Assembly: GCF_009870125.1 (NCBI RefSeq)
Contig: NC_046680.1
Location: forward strand, 21,099,501 to 21,163,500
DNA from: Drosophila pseudoobscura
Lineage: Eukaryota > Arthropoda > Insecta > Diptera > Drosophilidae
Direction: 5' to 3'
DNA length: 64,000 nucleotides
Below, one piece after another: positions 11,522 through 23,500 of the stretch. Below the pieces are notes generated by a model. The model had not been told where the DNA came from and did not search any database. It worked only from the letters and a program-made list of their open reading frames with translations. The first letter of the stretch is position 1. Each line of letters opens with the position of its first letter. The position numbers and the translations under genes were made by a program.

Positions 11522-14500
11522 GTATGAGAAAACCCATCCATCATATACCCACGTATGCCCTCTCCATGTCTATGTCCTTTGTACTGTTGTTGTGTTGTGC
11601 ACGATCAATGTACAGTTGTGCGAGTGCGTGCATTGGGGTGATTCGTGTGATAAGGAATGATTACGAAGGATCACCACAGAGTGGTGACACCCTGTGCCCA
11701 CACTCGCACCGCACACCATTATTCATAAATTTCGATGAGATGTATGTAATTCTGTTCATATTTTTTGTGTTGTTCGATTCCGTTTTGTCCTTGTTTTTAT
11801 TTTTTGTTTGTTATTTGTCGATGGTGTCATTGTTCGTTTGTCTCTTGAGTTACCGTTACCCTGTTATTGTTGTAAATGTTGTTGCTGCTGCTGTTGTTGT
11901 TGTTGTTACTGTTCACGTGTATGTTTGTGTGTGTGCTTATGTATGTGGGAGAGTGCGCAGGAGAATGTCGGTCGGGCAATGGCCAAGTGTTCCACTGTCC
12001 TCCATTAGGAGCATTTCCTTTGACCGGCTGAAAGAGCACATTCACATTCACATTCACGTTCACATTCACATGCCTGGTCAGGGGCCAGAGGCCACAGGAG
12101 GTCCCATCATCCGTCACTCTAGTCAATGCAATTACAAAAACTAGATTAAAAGCCGAGCGAACAATAGCAGCAACAATGGATGGCCACACCAGGCACGCCA
12201 GCAGCATACACAGTGCATAGCCATACACGCTCCCACACACAATGCAACGCTGGAAAATAGTGTCAAAGCACTTTCGTTGCATACAGCCGGGCGCCACTGT
12301 ACTTGAAATTGCAGTTGTGCTTTGCCTGTGTGTGCGTTTGTGTGCTTTTGCTTTTACTTCAACGAAATGATTTAACCACTGACCGAATTTCGGCTGCTGT
12401 TCTGTTTATGTGTTGTGATGTGTTGTGTGATGTGCCTGTATGTACGTATCGATAAGTGCTTGCTGACTTCGTTGTTGTGTTGCTTTCACACAGCTTATTC
12501 ACATGGACACGGCACACACCCACACTCACGCAGATACACATACGCTGTCAGCGACCAGCAGAAGGCCACAACGGCCGTTCTTTTTATACTCTTTCAGATG
12601 TGTGATTTTGAAGAGATATTATGTCCGTCCATATGTTTCAATCCAGACAAATAATACGAGTATTAAGATAAACTAACCCAAAAATACAACACTCTCTAGT
12701 GGCAAGTTATCGAAGGATATGTACATATATGTATATATCGATAGATAGAGTATCAAAAGCGTCGGCGCCCTAAGGCAGGCTGTTATTGTTGCTGTTGCTC
12801 CTATCGATGTGCAAAAGGAAGCTCGATAATTCGAATTCAACTACATACATATGTAGTTGCGAACACGCATAGACATGCACAGACTTGCATAGACATGCAC
12901 AGGCAGGAATTTAATTTCTTATCTCCCATCAACGAATCTCATTTTAGTTATTTGTTTCGCTCAGTTGGTTTTGTCTTCGGTTTGTTTCCTTGGTTTTGTT
13001 TTATTTGCATTGCATTCGTTTTCGCCATGTGAATAACTGGGATTTATTTTGTGTCAATGTTGTTATTGTTGTTTTACAGAAAACTTTGCTTAAAAGTACA
13101 AAAAGTTGAACCATAAAGTAAGCATTAACAACAAGAAAAAAAAACAAACCAGAACAAGAACAAGAACCCGAACCCGAACGAACAGAAGCGAAATCAGATC
13201 AAACAAAAATTTCGACAGCTGCCCTGACATCATCAGCGAAGGTACCGCCGACCAAGTTCCGAATATTCCCCCTCTCTCTCTCTTTGACTGACTCCCAGTC
13301 ACTGCCTTTCTCTTTTTGTCTATAAATATACATACATATATTGTAGTTTCTCTAATACTACTATGTACTTCTACTACTAATACTACTGCTCTGCTACTTT
13401 CTACCAATACAATTACAACTGCAACATACAGAATAAGATACACTTTTAATGCTATTAACTTTGCTGCTCGTTCCTCCCTCCACCCCCCGCTACACACTCG
13501 CAAGTTTGAAACTCTTGAGCTCCACAATTTCTTGTTGCAAGTAAAAGTAAACTCATTAACTTTGATGCACTTTGCTCCCCCCTCTACCCCTCTCCAAGCA
13601 GAGTCCGACGACGACGACGACAACCCTTTCCAGAACCAAATTAAATCCGAATTCCAAATGCATCGCTTAATGACTTATAACAATGCCTGCTTAAGATCCA
13701 GACCTCCCTATACTCCCCGCAACCCACACCCCACACCCCACACCCCTGACCCAAACCCAGACTCAGACCCATACCTCTTAGCCTTCATATTCCTTTAAAT
13801 GTACATATTGTATGTAGTCTTATAAATCTAATCGAACTTTTTCGAAATTTTATTTTGGAATCGCATGACAAATGGAAATGATATAGCATTTCTTTGTTTG
13901 CTCGTAAAAAAAGGTTTATTAATTGCTCAGCTCTCCGTATAATTAATGGATTATATTGTTACGATTCTGGTTAGCCAAAAATGATATTATTCACATCGAG
14001 TTTTGTGTGTCATTTGGTTGTCCAGCCGGAAATCTTTTCAAGTCCCAAATGAAATAATTGCCAGATTGGTGCTTTATTTGAATGACATTGGATGACCTGA
14101 GTCTGACTATCTGAATGTGTATCAAATGGCTAAAACCGGCCAGATCTGATTCACAAAGGTCGTCTGAAAATCGTTTCGATTGACAGTATACCATATTTAG
14201 TATGGTCTTAGATACCAGAAACTGAGATATGTCGCATCCTAATATTATTAGTGAATCTCCAGAATTCACTATGAGACTGTGCGCAGTGTTATATTCCGTG
14301 GCTTTCTGTACGATTGTCCCATTGCTCCTTGTTTCGGTTCCAACTGTAGCCATTAGCGTTCTAGCTTTTGGAATATCTACATACATTAATTCCCCTTGCC
14401 TTATATTTCTTTGAAACCGTTTGCTTAATTTGTATTAACAGTAGAATAAAACACTCAATAGGTATTTTAATGTATCCCAAATTACCTGCCCCCCGCCTAG

Positions 14501-17500
14501 TCGATACATTTTCAAACAGCAATCACAGATAAATGTAGTTCTGTTCAAATAAACTACCGCCCCGCCCAGAGGCTGCCTTTTGTGGACTGGCAGAATTGTA
14601 AACATTGAAGCACTAAAAATGGAAATTTTCGTAATTTGTTTACAGCGAAATGTGTGTGTGTGTGTTTCGAGTGGCATGTTTGGTAATTTGCTTTCAATTT
14701 TGTTTGATTTTGCCTGCCTGCAGCAGTTTCCAGCCAGCTCATGCGTCATTAAATATTGCATATTGAATTCATTTCCCTAAATATTTGCCAAAATCCATTT
14801 AAAAATAGTTCCCCCCCGAGCTTGGTGCTCGGGTGGAGATCGGGGCCAGGTAATAGTTCTAAAGTTCATTCAAAACGAAATCGACTATGAAAAATAGGAG
14901 CGAAAGCAATTTGAGTTGCACATGTACATTTATACTAAGTTATGGCTACCAGTATGTATGTGTACTATATGTTTGTAGATCCCCCTACTTGGGGGCTTAC
15001 AGCTTCCACTGATTTAAGATCGATAAATGAAGTGGCAGAATGCAGGCAGAGACGCAGCCGGGTCAATTAGGAACTTACGCTTAATGCCTTCAATTGGCTT
15101 TTGAATTATTAATTGAGGCATATTGTGAGTCGTGCTACTTCGACAGCCGCCTCGCTGTGCGGCCCCAAGGCTGGGCAGCACGTGCTCCACTAATCCCCCC
15201 GGCTGGAAGACCACTCCAATGCACCAAAGTTGACATTGGACAAGCAGCAGCCGCTTAGCTGAGGCTGTGGCTGTGGCTGTGCCCTTGCCGCAGAGCTTTC
15301 GTTTCGAGCCCCATCCATACAATTACTTAACAAGGTTGTCTTATTTGTTTGCTCAGCACCCAAAAATGGGGGACACCGGGGGGCGACTCGGACACCCGTT
15401 TCTCTGCAAGGAGTGGGAGAGGAGAGGGGCATATACTTTTGACTGCAGCACTTGACAGGTGGCAAACACTCGAAACCAAATGAAATGAAAAAAGCCATCA
15501 GATCAACGAGTGGAAAGCAGCAGCAGAGATTGCCTATCCAGATTATCCACAGATTTCATCTATGTGCTGGGGCCTGCGGCCTGCCTCTCAGCGCTGGAAT
15601 TCCCCGGGGCCAAGAGCCCTCGATGCTTTTGCTCTGATTGGGCTGCTCTAACCGAAATGGACTTTCGGCCAGATTAGGTCTCAGATACACACACACACAC
15701 ACACACACACAGCTTACGAACGGATGTGCACGACTGAGCTACTGAGCTGTCTATCTGTGAAGTGCACACTCATCGAGGGGGGTGGTGAGGGGGGTGCCGC
15801 ATTGGCGTGCAAATATTTGAAATATATTTACTTGTGCTTACAGAAATGCCAGCTCCAATTTCGATTCCGATTCTGATTCTGATTCCGATTCAAATGCAAA
15901 TCCAGATTGAGATAATTGCGCCCATGGCGTGATGGGGGGAGCACCTAATTGACTGAAATTGATTTCACTCGATTCCGTCGGGGGGATTACGAATATACAT
16001 ATTTGCTTTACAACATTTGCCCTTCCCCATCCCTATCCCACTCCCCTCGATTTTTGCCATCGGGACCCGGTCCCAAATCCGTACCCAGAAACAGCGCGTA
16101 CTGCTCGAGGCCCACACACACAAACACACACACCCACACTTTGGAGCGCTTCAATTGTTTTCCTTTTGTTCGGATCTACACACACACACACAGACATTGC
16201 GTCGAGGGTTCTGCTTAGTTCTGTCAACAATAGTTTTCCTTACGTTTCATCGCATTGATTGCCGCCCCTCCCCCGACCCGAGGCACAGTGGGCCAAATCC
16301 GTTTCGCAGCGGAACAAACCATCATCGAATGCTTTTAGTATCCGCAGCTTCCGTTCTGCGCCACTGTAGTCGCCTCTTGCTCCCACGCTTTATCAGCCGG
16401 GTGGGTCCGCCTGGCGCAGCCTTATCTTATCGCTTTCGCTAGCTTTTAGGGCACATTTGATTTAGAGTACTTCCGCCGACAGCCGCCGGCCGCCGGCCAC
16501 CGGTTCAGTTCCATTTTGGGCACGCGCTCATACATACATTGTATATCATTCTGGTATCGGTATATCTGCATCTGCATCTGCATCTACGCTTGTATCTATG
16601 CCTCTGTAGCTATTTGTATCTATGTATTGCCTGGCATGCGTGCTGCTGTACATTAATTTAGTTGAATTTGTTCGCGCGATCTGAAACCAGATGAGCATGA
16701 CAATTGTTATATAGATGTCTCTATAAATTGTATCACACATCGCGGGTAACATAGTGGGGCCTCGATGGCTGGACCAGAGGCGTGCAGTCTTGTCGGATTG
16801 TGGGCCGGATCGAGTGTCTACTGCATGATGAACTCACACGCACACACACACACTCACACACACACATGCTCGTTGTGGGGAATTCGATCCTCCTCCGACT
16901 CCGCCTCCTCTCATGTTGCACAATCAATATCTATAATTAACAATTTTCTTTGTTTGTATGTCGCGGTTTTCCACACTGTTTCCTGCTCACTTAGCGTAGC
17001 ACTATCACTGCCTCTGTCCACACCCCGTGTCCAGTCCGAGCCCCCTCCATACCTCACCGCCCCGCCCCCAAATGCTGCACATATATCTGCCAATTCGAAA
17101 TAGATAAATTTGTGTGTTTGCGGCGACTCTTGCCATTCGTTCCAGCATCATTTACCCGTTCTCATTCTTGTCTCCTCTTTCTTTCCGCCTCTCCTTCTTC
17201 TGTTTCTGCCCTCCTGCCGCCTCCGCCTCGGATGCTGGATTTTGCTGAGTCTAGAGCTAGCCGCGACAACTTGTACCCCGACGACCATCAGCAGCAGCAG
17301 CAGCCTCCGCAGCGCCACTCGCACTCGCACCAGCACTTGGTGCGGCAGTCTCTGACCAGTCTCAGTCACGGGCAGGCGTCATCCGGATCCGGGCCAGCGG
17401 GGGATGAGCAGCGGGCCCAGCAGCAGCAGCAGCAGCACCGTCATCGCAGCAGCAGCAGCCGGCTCTCGAGCGGCATCTCGAAGCAGAACTCCAGCGACAG

Positions 17501-20500
17501 CCGCAGTGGACTGCGCATCCTCGACAGCCACAGTCCGGTCAGCTGCGGCACGCACAGCGTGAGCAGTACTGGCGGCCACTCGGCGCTCTACGATGCCTGC
17601 CACGAGTACACGCGCAGCTTGAGTGCAGCTCCAACCGTTGAAGCAAGATCGGGAGCGGGAGCGGACGCATCGTTGCTGAAGGGACACTACAGTGATCAGC
17701 AGCTAGCGCAGCCAGAGCCAGATCCAGAGCCGGACCCTGAGCGTGACAGGGATCGGGATCGTGATCGAGATCGAGAGCGGGAAAGACGCCATCTGACCAA
17801 TCTCAATCTCAATCTGAACAGCGAGTACGACTACAGCGGCAGCGACAAGCAGCAGCTGGTGAACGAGACGTACATCTTCAAGTGCATCGCCAACAGTCCG
17901 TCGTTTCTGCGCACCAACAAGATCAAGGAGCAGTCCAAGAAGCTGCGCAACCTCTCGCTGAAGACGCGCACGGCCAAGAAGAAGGGCCAGATCATCTCCA
18001 AGTCGAACGCGGTGTCGGACAACTCGCTGCATCCGGGCGACAAGTACCTCAACTTGTATCTGGTGGAGAAGAAGCACTCGCTACAGCTGCAGGCCACATC
18101 CACATCCGCGTCCACATCCACGCCCAATCCTCACTCAGCATCAGCCCCGGCCAGCTCATCCTCATCCTCGACGGCGACGACTGGGCGTCCGCAGCAGCAG
18201 TCCCAACAGCTGCCAGCACTATCCGCGGTTGCCGCACGCCAGCAACAGCTGCTCCTCAACGGATCGCTGAAGAGCAAGACGAAGACCTTCCCGGCCTACA
18301 GAGCGTCCGTGAAGAGCGAGAGCGAGTATCGCGGGAGCGGCAGCAACACCATTCCGACGACGGGCAAGAGTCCACCGGTGCCGCACTCGCTGGCGGCCAA
18401 GATAAGCAGCGGCAAGAACTGCAATCTGCTGCAGAGCGCCGGCAACAAGCAGCTCAGCGTCAGCAGCAACTCATGCCACAAGCTGCATGCCCAAGGACAC
18501 GGACACGGACACGGACACGGACACGGCCACTACGCGGGAGCACAAGCACACCATCTGGCCTCATCGCCCAAGAGCTCGGTGTCGAGCAACGGACACCTGA
18601 ACAAGTACTGCCTGACAGACCTCACGCGCCGCAAGGCAGAGTTCAATCGCCAGCTGAGCGCCCCCACGGACTACACGCACCACTCCTCCAGCAACGGGTC
18701 CCAGCAGGAGGGTTCCTCCGAGGCGGCCAATGAGGCTGTGGGCGAGTCGACCATCACTGTAGCCAGTGCGGGAGTGCTTGGAAACGGCCACGGCTATCCT
18801 TACATCCATCAGGCCTCGGCCACAGCACCGGCCAATCTCAAGGCGTCGCTGCAGCTGCACAACTTCGGTGTCCATCATCCGTATCCGTATCCGTCGCGTC
18901 CTACGTCCACCTCGTGCACGAACAGCTTTAACCGACGCCACATACGACGGCACAAGAGCAAGCTTGGCGAACGGTGAGTACTCATAGAGCTGTAGACCCC
19001 CCACAAGCCCATCCCATAGCTAATAGATTGAGAGATCCATTGCCATTGCTCCAAAACTTACAAGTGGAAAATTACGCATGCAAAGCGCTGCCACAGTCGC
19101 GACTCGCGAGACGACTGTCTCTTACCGGTTTTTTCTGTGCCGGTTACTGGTACTGGGCTTATCGCCGCTATTTGCATAATGCCATCTCTGCCCGAGTCTG
19201 GGCCTGGCTCGTGTTGGTCGCGGCTCAGTCCGCGCAATAAGCTTCTAAATGGCCGTCGAGCAGTGAACTTTATTCGAGCGGCGAACCCGCACCCGCGATT
19301 AAAAGACAACGCAGCAAAGGATTTGGTTTCTGGTAGCTATCGATTAGCGATAACCGACTAGCCAACGATATTAGTCGAGTATCGAGTATCAAGTATCGAG
19401 TATAGCTGGCAAGGGCGGAAAACGGGAAATTCCTTTTTGTGAACGATGCGGAAAACTAGCTTCATTATCATACCGATTCGATTCTGCCCGGCAACGGCAA
19501 CGGCAACTGGCCAGAATAAACAGCAGAGTCAATAATATTTGTAATTTATTGCACCAGATCAGCAACGAGCGAGAGAGAGAGAGAGAGAACGCGACGCGAC
19601 GCGAAGCGACCAAGACCCAGACCCAGACCTAGCGTCTGGCTTCGCTTCCTTCTTGCCATCTCCGCTGACCAGACAGATAGCAGGGCAGAGCGGATCGGAT
19701 CGGAGCGCATATATTTGCATGAAATCTAAACGAAATTCTCGAATCGAATCGTATCGTATCGGATCAGAACGGATCGGATCGTTTGTTTGTTTATGTTTCG
19801 CTTTCAAATAGTTTGCCGGATCGTTGTGTTCTGTGGTGGTGTGTGCTTTTATTGGCATCAATTTCTGCGAAGAATCCAGCCATAATTTGCGTCGCCGCTC
19901 GTCTTGTCGCGCCGCGAAATCAATTAAAAAGCTACACAAATTCTTTATTTATTTATTGTGCAACAGCGTCGCGGGGTTCAGAACAGGTTATCAAGTTGTC
20001 GTCGCAGCAGCAGCAGCAGCAGCCGCAGCAGCAGCATCCAGCGGCAGCTTAATAAATTCTAAATAAGGCCCAGCCTCAGTTTCAGCTTCAGCTTCAGCTC
20101 CAGCTCCAGCCTCTGCCCCTGACGAAACAAAAAACAGAAAAACTATAAACAGTAACAGTAAAAGGCAACGGGAAATCAGAAGAGAAGAAACTATCGCCAA
20201 GTGCACAAGCTGGTGTCAATCTCTCAATTATCTCTCATTTAATTAGACAATTGCCAGCCAATTTCGGTCTTTCTGCTCTCTCGGAAACGACTGCATCATA
20301 TCCCGATCCGATCCGATACGACCCGCTCCGATCCGATCTGGATCGCCAGCAATTGATGTTCGAGGTAATACTCGTCTCGTCGTACAATCGAAAGCAAAGT
20401 GTCTCTGTCTGCGTCTGCGTCGGCGTCGGCGTTGGCGTCTGCATCTCCGTCTCTCGCGATCTCCGTATCCGTACCGTACCTCCCGCGGCTTCTCGAGGAC

Positions 20501-23500
20501 GCCCGAAGGCGATCCCGAAACGACGCTCGGTCACTCGGAGTGCTCTGCCGGCGTTGGCCGGCCAGCTGTGAGCCCGTGCTCACTGTGCTCGGCCCGTGCC
20601 GCCGCTAGTCGCACAAAGATTGCCGCTGTAACAACGTGGAGTACTCATAGAACCGAACCCTATCCCATACTCGTCCAGCCTAGTCCCCGCCAACACCCTA
20701 TATGTGTAAGTCGTCGTTAAATCAGAGACAAAACATCTGCTGCGGCACGTTTCCAGTTGCCAACAGAACGGCAGAAAAAAAACACACAGTGAAAACAAAA
20801 AAAAAAACCAAAAAAATGTAAAAAAATGTAAAAAAACAGACAGTGAAACCACAATTAAGAATCGTAACGTAATCACCAATTTATGTGTAATCCAATATCT
20901 GGGAAATGCTAGAGCTCGTTCTGCGGTTGTTCTCAACGGTCTGGTCTGGTCTGTTCTGTTCTGGTCTGCCTTCCGAATCATGATAACTAATAAATTCATT
21001 AGGGCGAAGATTAAATTAAATCAGCTTCATTCATCAGGCTTAATTAAAATGAAACTTTCCCATTTCGAAATATAAAAACCACCATCAATTGAGTGTGAAG
21101 AGGCGCAAAAAGTACAAAAAAAGTACAAATGCCAAAGTGAAATAATAATAATAATAGAAATAGAAATACATACAAATGCGATTACGAGTCCGAAACCGAA
21201 TACGAAGTATGAATAACCGTAACATTCATAGCCCCCGACCCGACCAGGGTAACGTAACTGCACGCGTCTCCGTCTCCTAACAATAGATCCGCGCTGAACA
21301 CCACGCGATTTGTCGTTCAGTCTCCCCCGCTGCCACTGCCACTGCCACTGACTGCCAGCGACGCGACGGTGCTCCAAAAAACGCAAGCAGAGCAAACAAC
21401 AACATTTCCGCAGCGTCGTGCGGAGTGGGAAGTGGGAAGTGGGGAGTGGTGGTGGTACCGGTGCCGGTGCCGGAAAACCTTGGCAATCAGCATCGAATGG
21501 GCCTGGCAAACCCCGACCAGACCAGACCAGGCGCACTCTACTTTGTTAAACCTTGCAACGTGCGTGTGGCATAATTAAAAACGACAAAAAACGACATAAA
21601 GGAACAAAAATAACCGGCGTGCTAACCTACCCCACCCCAAACCACCTTGACATCCCGCGTATAGTGTGGAGCATACTTTCACTTTATCTCTGGGGACCGC
21701 GACCTTATGGGATCATTTTCAACGGAATACATTCAGGAAGTGATTTTCCAGGGCTTTAGTTATGTTTTATGATAATCGGAATTAAGTGTTCAAAGTTAAC
21801 ATTGATATTCTGTCTGTTTCTGAGAACTCTAGAGCAGTCCGAGGAGCGGGAATGTATTACAGTTGGCGGGAATTCCACAAAGTATTTTTTGAAATATTCG
21901 GGTCGGATGTCTCTCTCGCGTATTTGGAGAGTTTTGTTTAGAAAGAATTCCAGCTAAAATGAAATCTGAGGAGCGATCATCATATGGTCGGCATGTCGAC
22001 CATATGCCGCTCTTATATACAATGCATATGTACTACATATGTGTATGTGTTTAATATATTGTAACAATGTTCCCCTCCCCCCTTTCAGTTTGCTGAGCGG
22101 CGATAGTGAGGAATCGGTGCGCTGCTCGTACTGCTCCGTCTTGAATGTGAATGAGAACGATTTGCGAATTTCGTTTGAAAACACCTGCACCGACTCGCTG
22201 GTCACCGCTTTCGATGATGAGGCACTGCTAATATGCGACCAAGGAACCGAAATGGCAAGAGCAAAGGTTTTATTTGTACTATTTGCACAGGACTGATCAC
22301 GCACATATACATAACACAACATATACTATACCCGCCATTAACAGACTATAGACTGTAGACTGTAGACTCAGGCAAATTGCGAGAGATTCTGGATGTATTT
22401 GATTAATGGTTTTTGTACGCCTCCGCAGGTACACTTTGATGACGTGTCGTTGTACGGCACTCCGAAAGAGGAGCCGATGCCGAACATACCGATCGTGTCG
22501 GAAAAAGTCTCTGCGAATTTCCTAAAAAGTCAATTGCAATCATGGTTCCAGCCGACGGACAATCGTTTGGCCATGAAACTATTTGGCAGCCGCAAGGCAT
22601 TGGTCAAGGAGCGCATACGTCAGAAAACTTCCGGTCATTGGGTCATACACCCGTGCAGTTCATTCAGGTGAGTTGTGCTCGGATGAGGGATTAAAAAGAT
22701 CGTTTAATGGTTGTGTTATCATTTTGCTAATCTGTATTCAAATCTGATTTGATCTGTTCGACAGGTTTTACTGGGACCTTTGCATGCTTTTATTATTAGT
22801 AGCAAATCTTATTATCCTGCCAGTCGCAATATCATTCTTCAACGATGATCTGAGCACACGATGGATTGCCTTCAACTGCCTAAGTGATACTATTTTTTTA
22901 ATAGATATTGTAGTCAATTTTAGAACAGGTAATGCACATAATCATCTTACGAACCTACTACTACTACTACTACTATCCACATATGTATGTAAATAACACT
23001 ATCCCGGACACCCACCCACCTCGGGCTGGTTCAGGCCTCGAGCCCGAGTGGTCGTGGGTTGTGGTTGTGATTCCTTCTCTTCTGTTCTAAACTATGATGT
23101 GATCTCTCGCCCCGAATGTTTCTTAGGAATTATGCAACAAGACAACGCTGAACAAGTAATATTGGATCCAAAGCTTATAGCTAAACACTATTTAAGAACT
23201 TGGTTTTTTCTCGATTTGATTTCGTCGATACCGCTAGATTATATATTTTTAATTTTCAATCAAGTAAGTGTCCATGTATTTTCTGAAGCAGTACGCAACA
23301 CATTGATTAAGATTATGAAATTGCAGGATTTCTCTGATTCTTTTCAAATTTTGCATGCCGGACGCGCCCTGCGCATCCTGCGCCTAGCTAAACTACTCTC
23401 CCTCGTCCGCCTGCTCCGGCTCTCCCGCCTCGTGCGCTACGTATCCCAATGGGAGGAGGTCTATGTGAGTACTCACGGCTACATTTTGCCAAACGTTTCG

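Larger units (their letters stand above)
18974..22088 (+). other. Ih intron with probable additional promoter/leader exons
   Basis: This holds no coding gene. It contains GA-rich DNA at 19,571-19,589, GATCGGATC clusters at 19,688-19,783, and the inverse orientation at 20,297-20,345. It also has CAG/TCAGC leader-like runs near 20,005-20,120 and AT-rich stretches at 20,770-20,880. ATGTTCGAG|GTAATA at about 20,355 looks like a donor, but it is in the wrong phase to join 22,089 as coding sequence; it could end an untranslated exon. A 10-bp perfect hairpin lies at 21,981-22,006. Confidence 0.4.

Noticed and set aside
11524-12144. 206-codon ATG frame starting inside the donor of the first Ih exon
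   Set aside because: Its T-rich runs give Val/Leu/Phe/Cys strings and TTCACA repeats give His-Ile repeats. It has no domain and starts within an intron donor, so it is probably chance.
13106-13291. Open segment with protein-like stretch [16 protein letters not shown]
   Set aside because: There is no ATG, it is preceded by (GAAC)n repeats, and no matching splice phase to Ih exons was found.
13316-13798. 160-codon open stretch with an acidic DDDDD run and Pro-rich end
   Set aside because: It is simple-sequence derived and has no clear start or splice partner.
17882-18733. Long open frame overlapping the large Ih first exon in another frame
   Set aside because: It starts with GTG, not ATG, and arises from CAG/GCA repeat composition. 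The MLDFAES frame ends in a phase-matched donor.
20340-20370. ATGTTCGAG followed by GTAATA as a third Ih coding first exon
   Set aside because: It ends in phase 0. Joining to 22,089 would read into a stop within a few codons.
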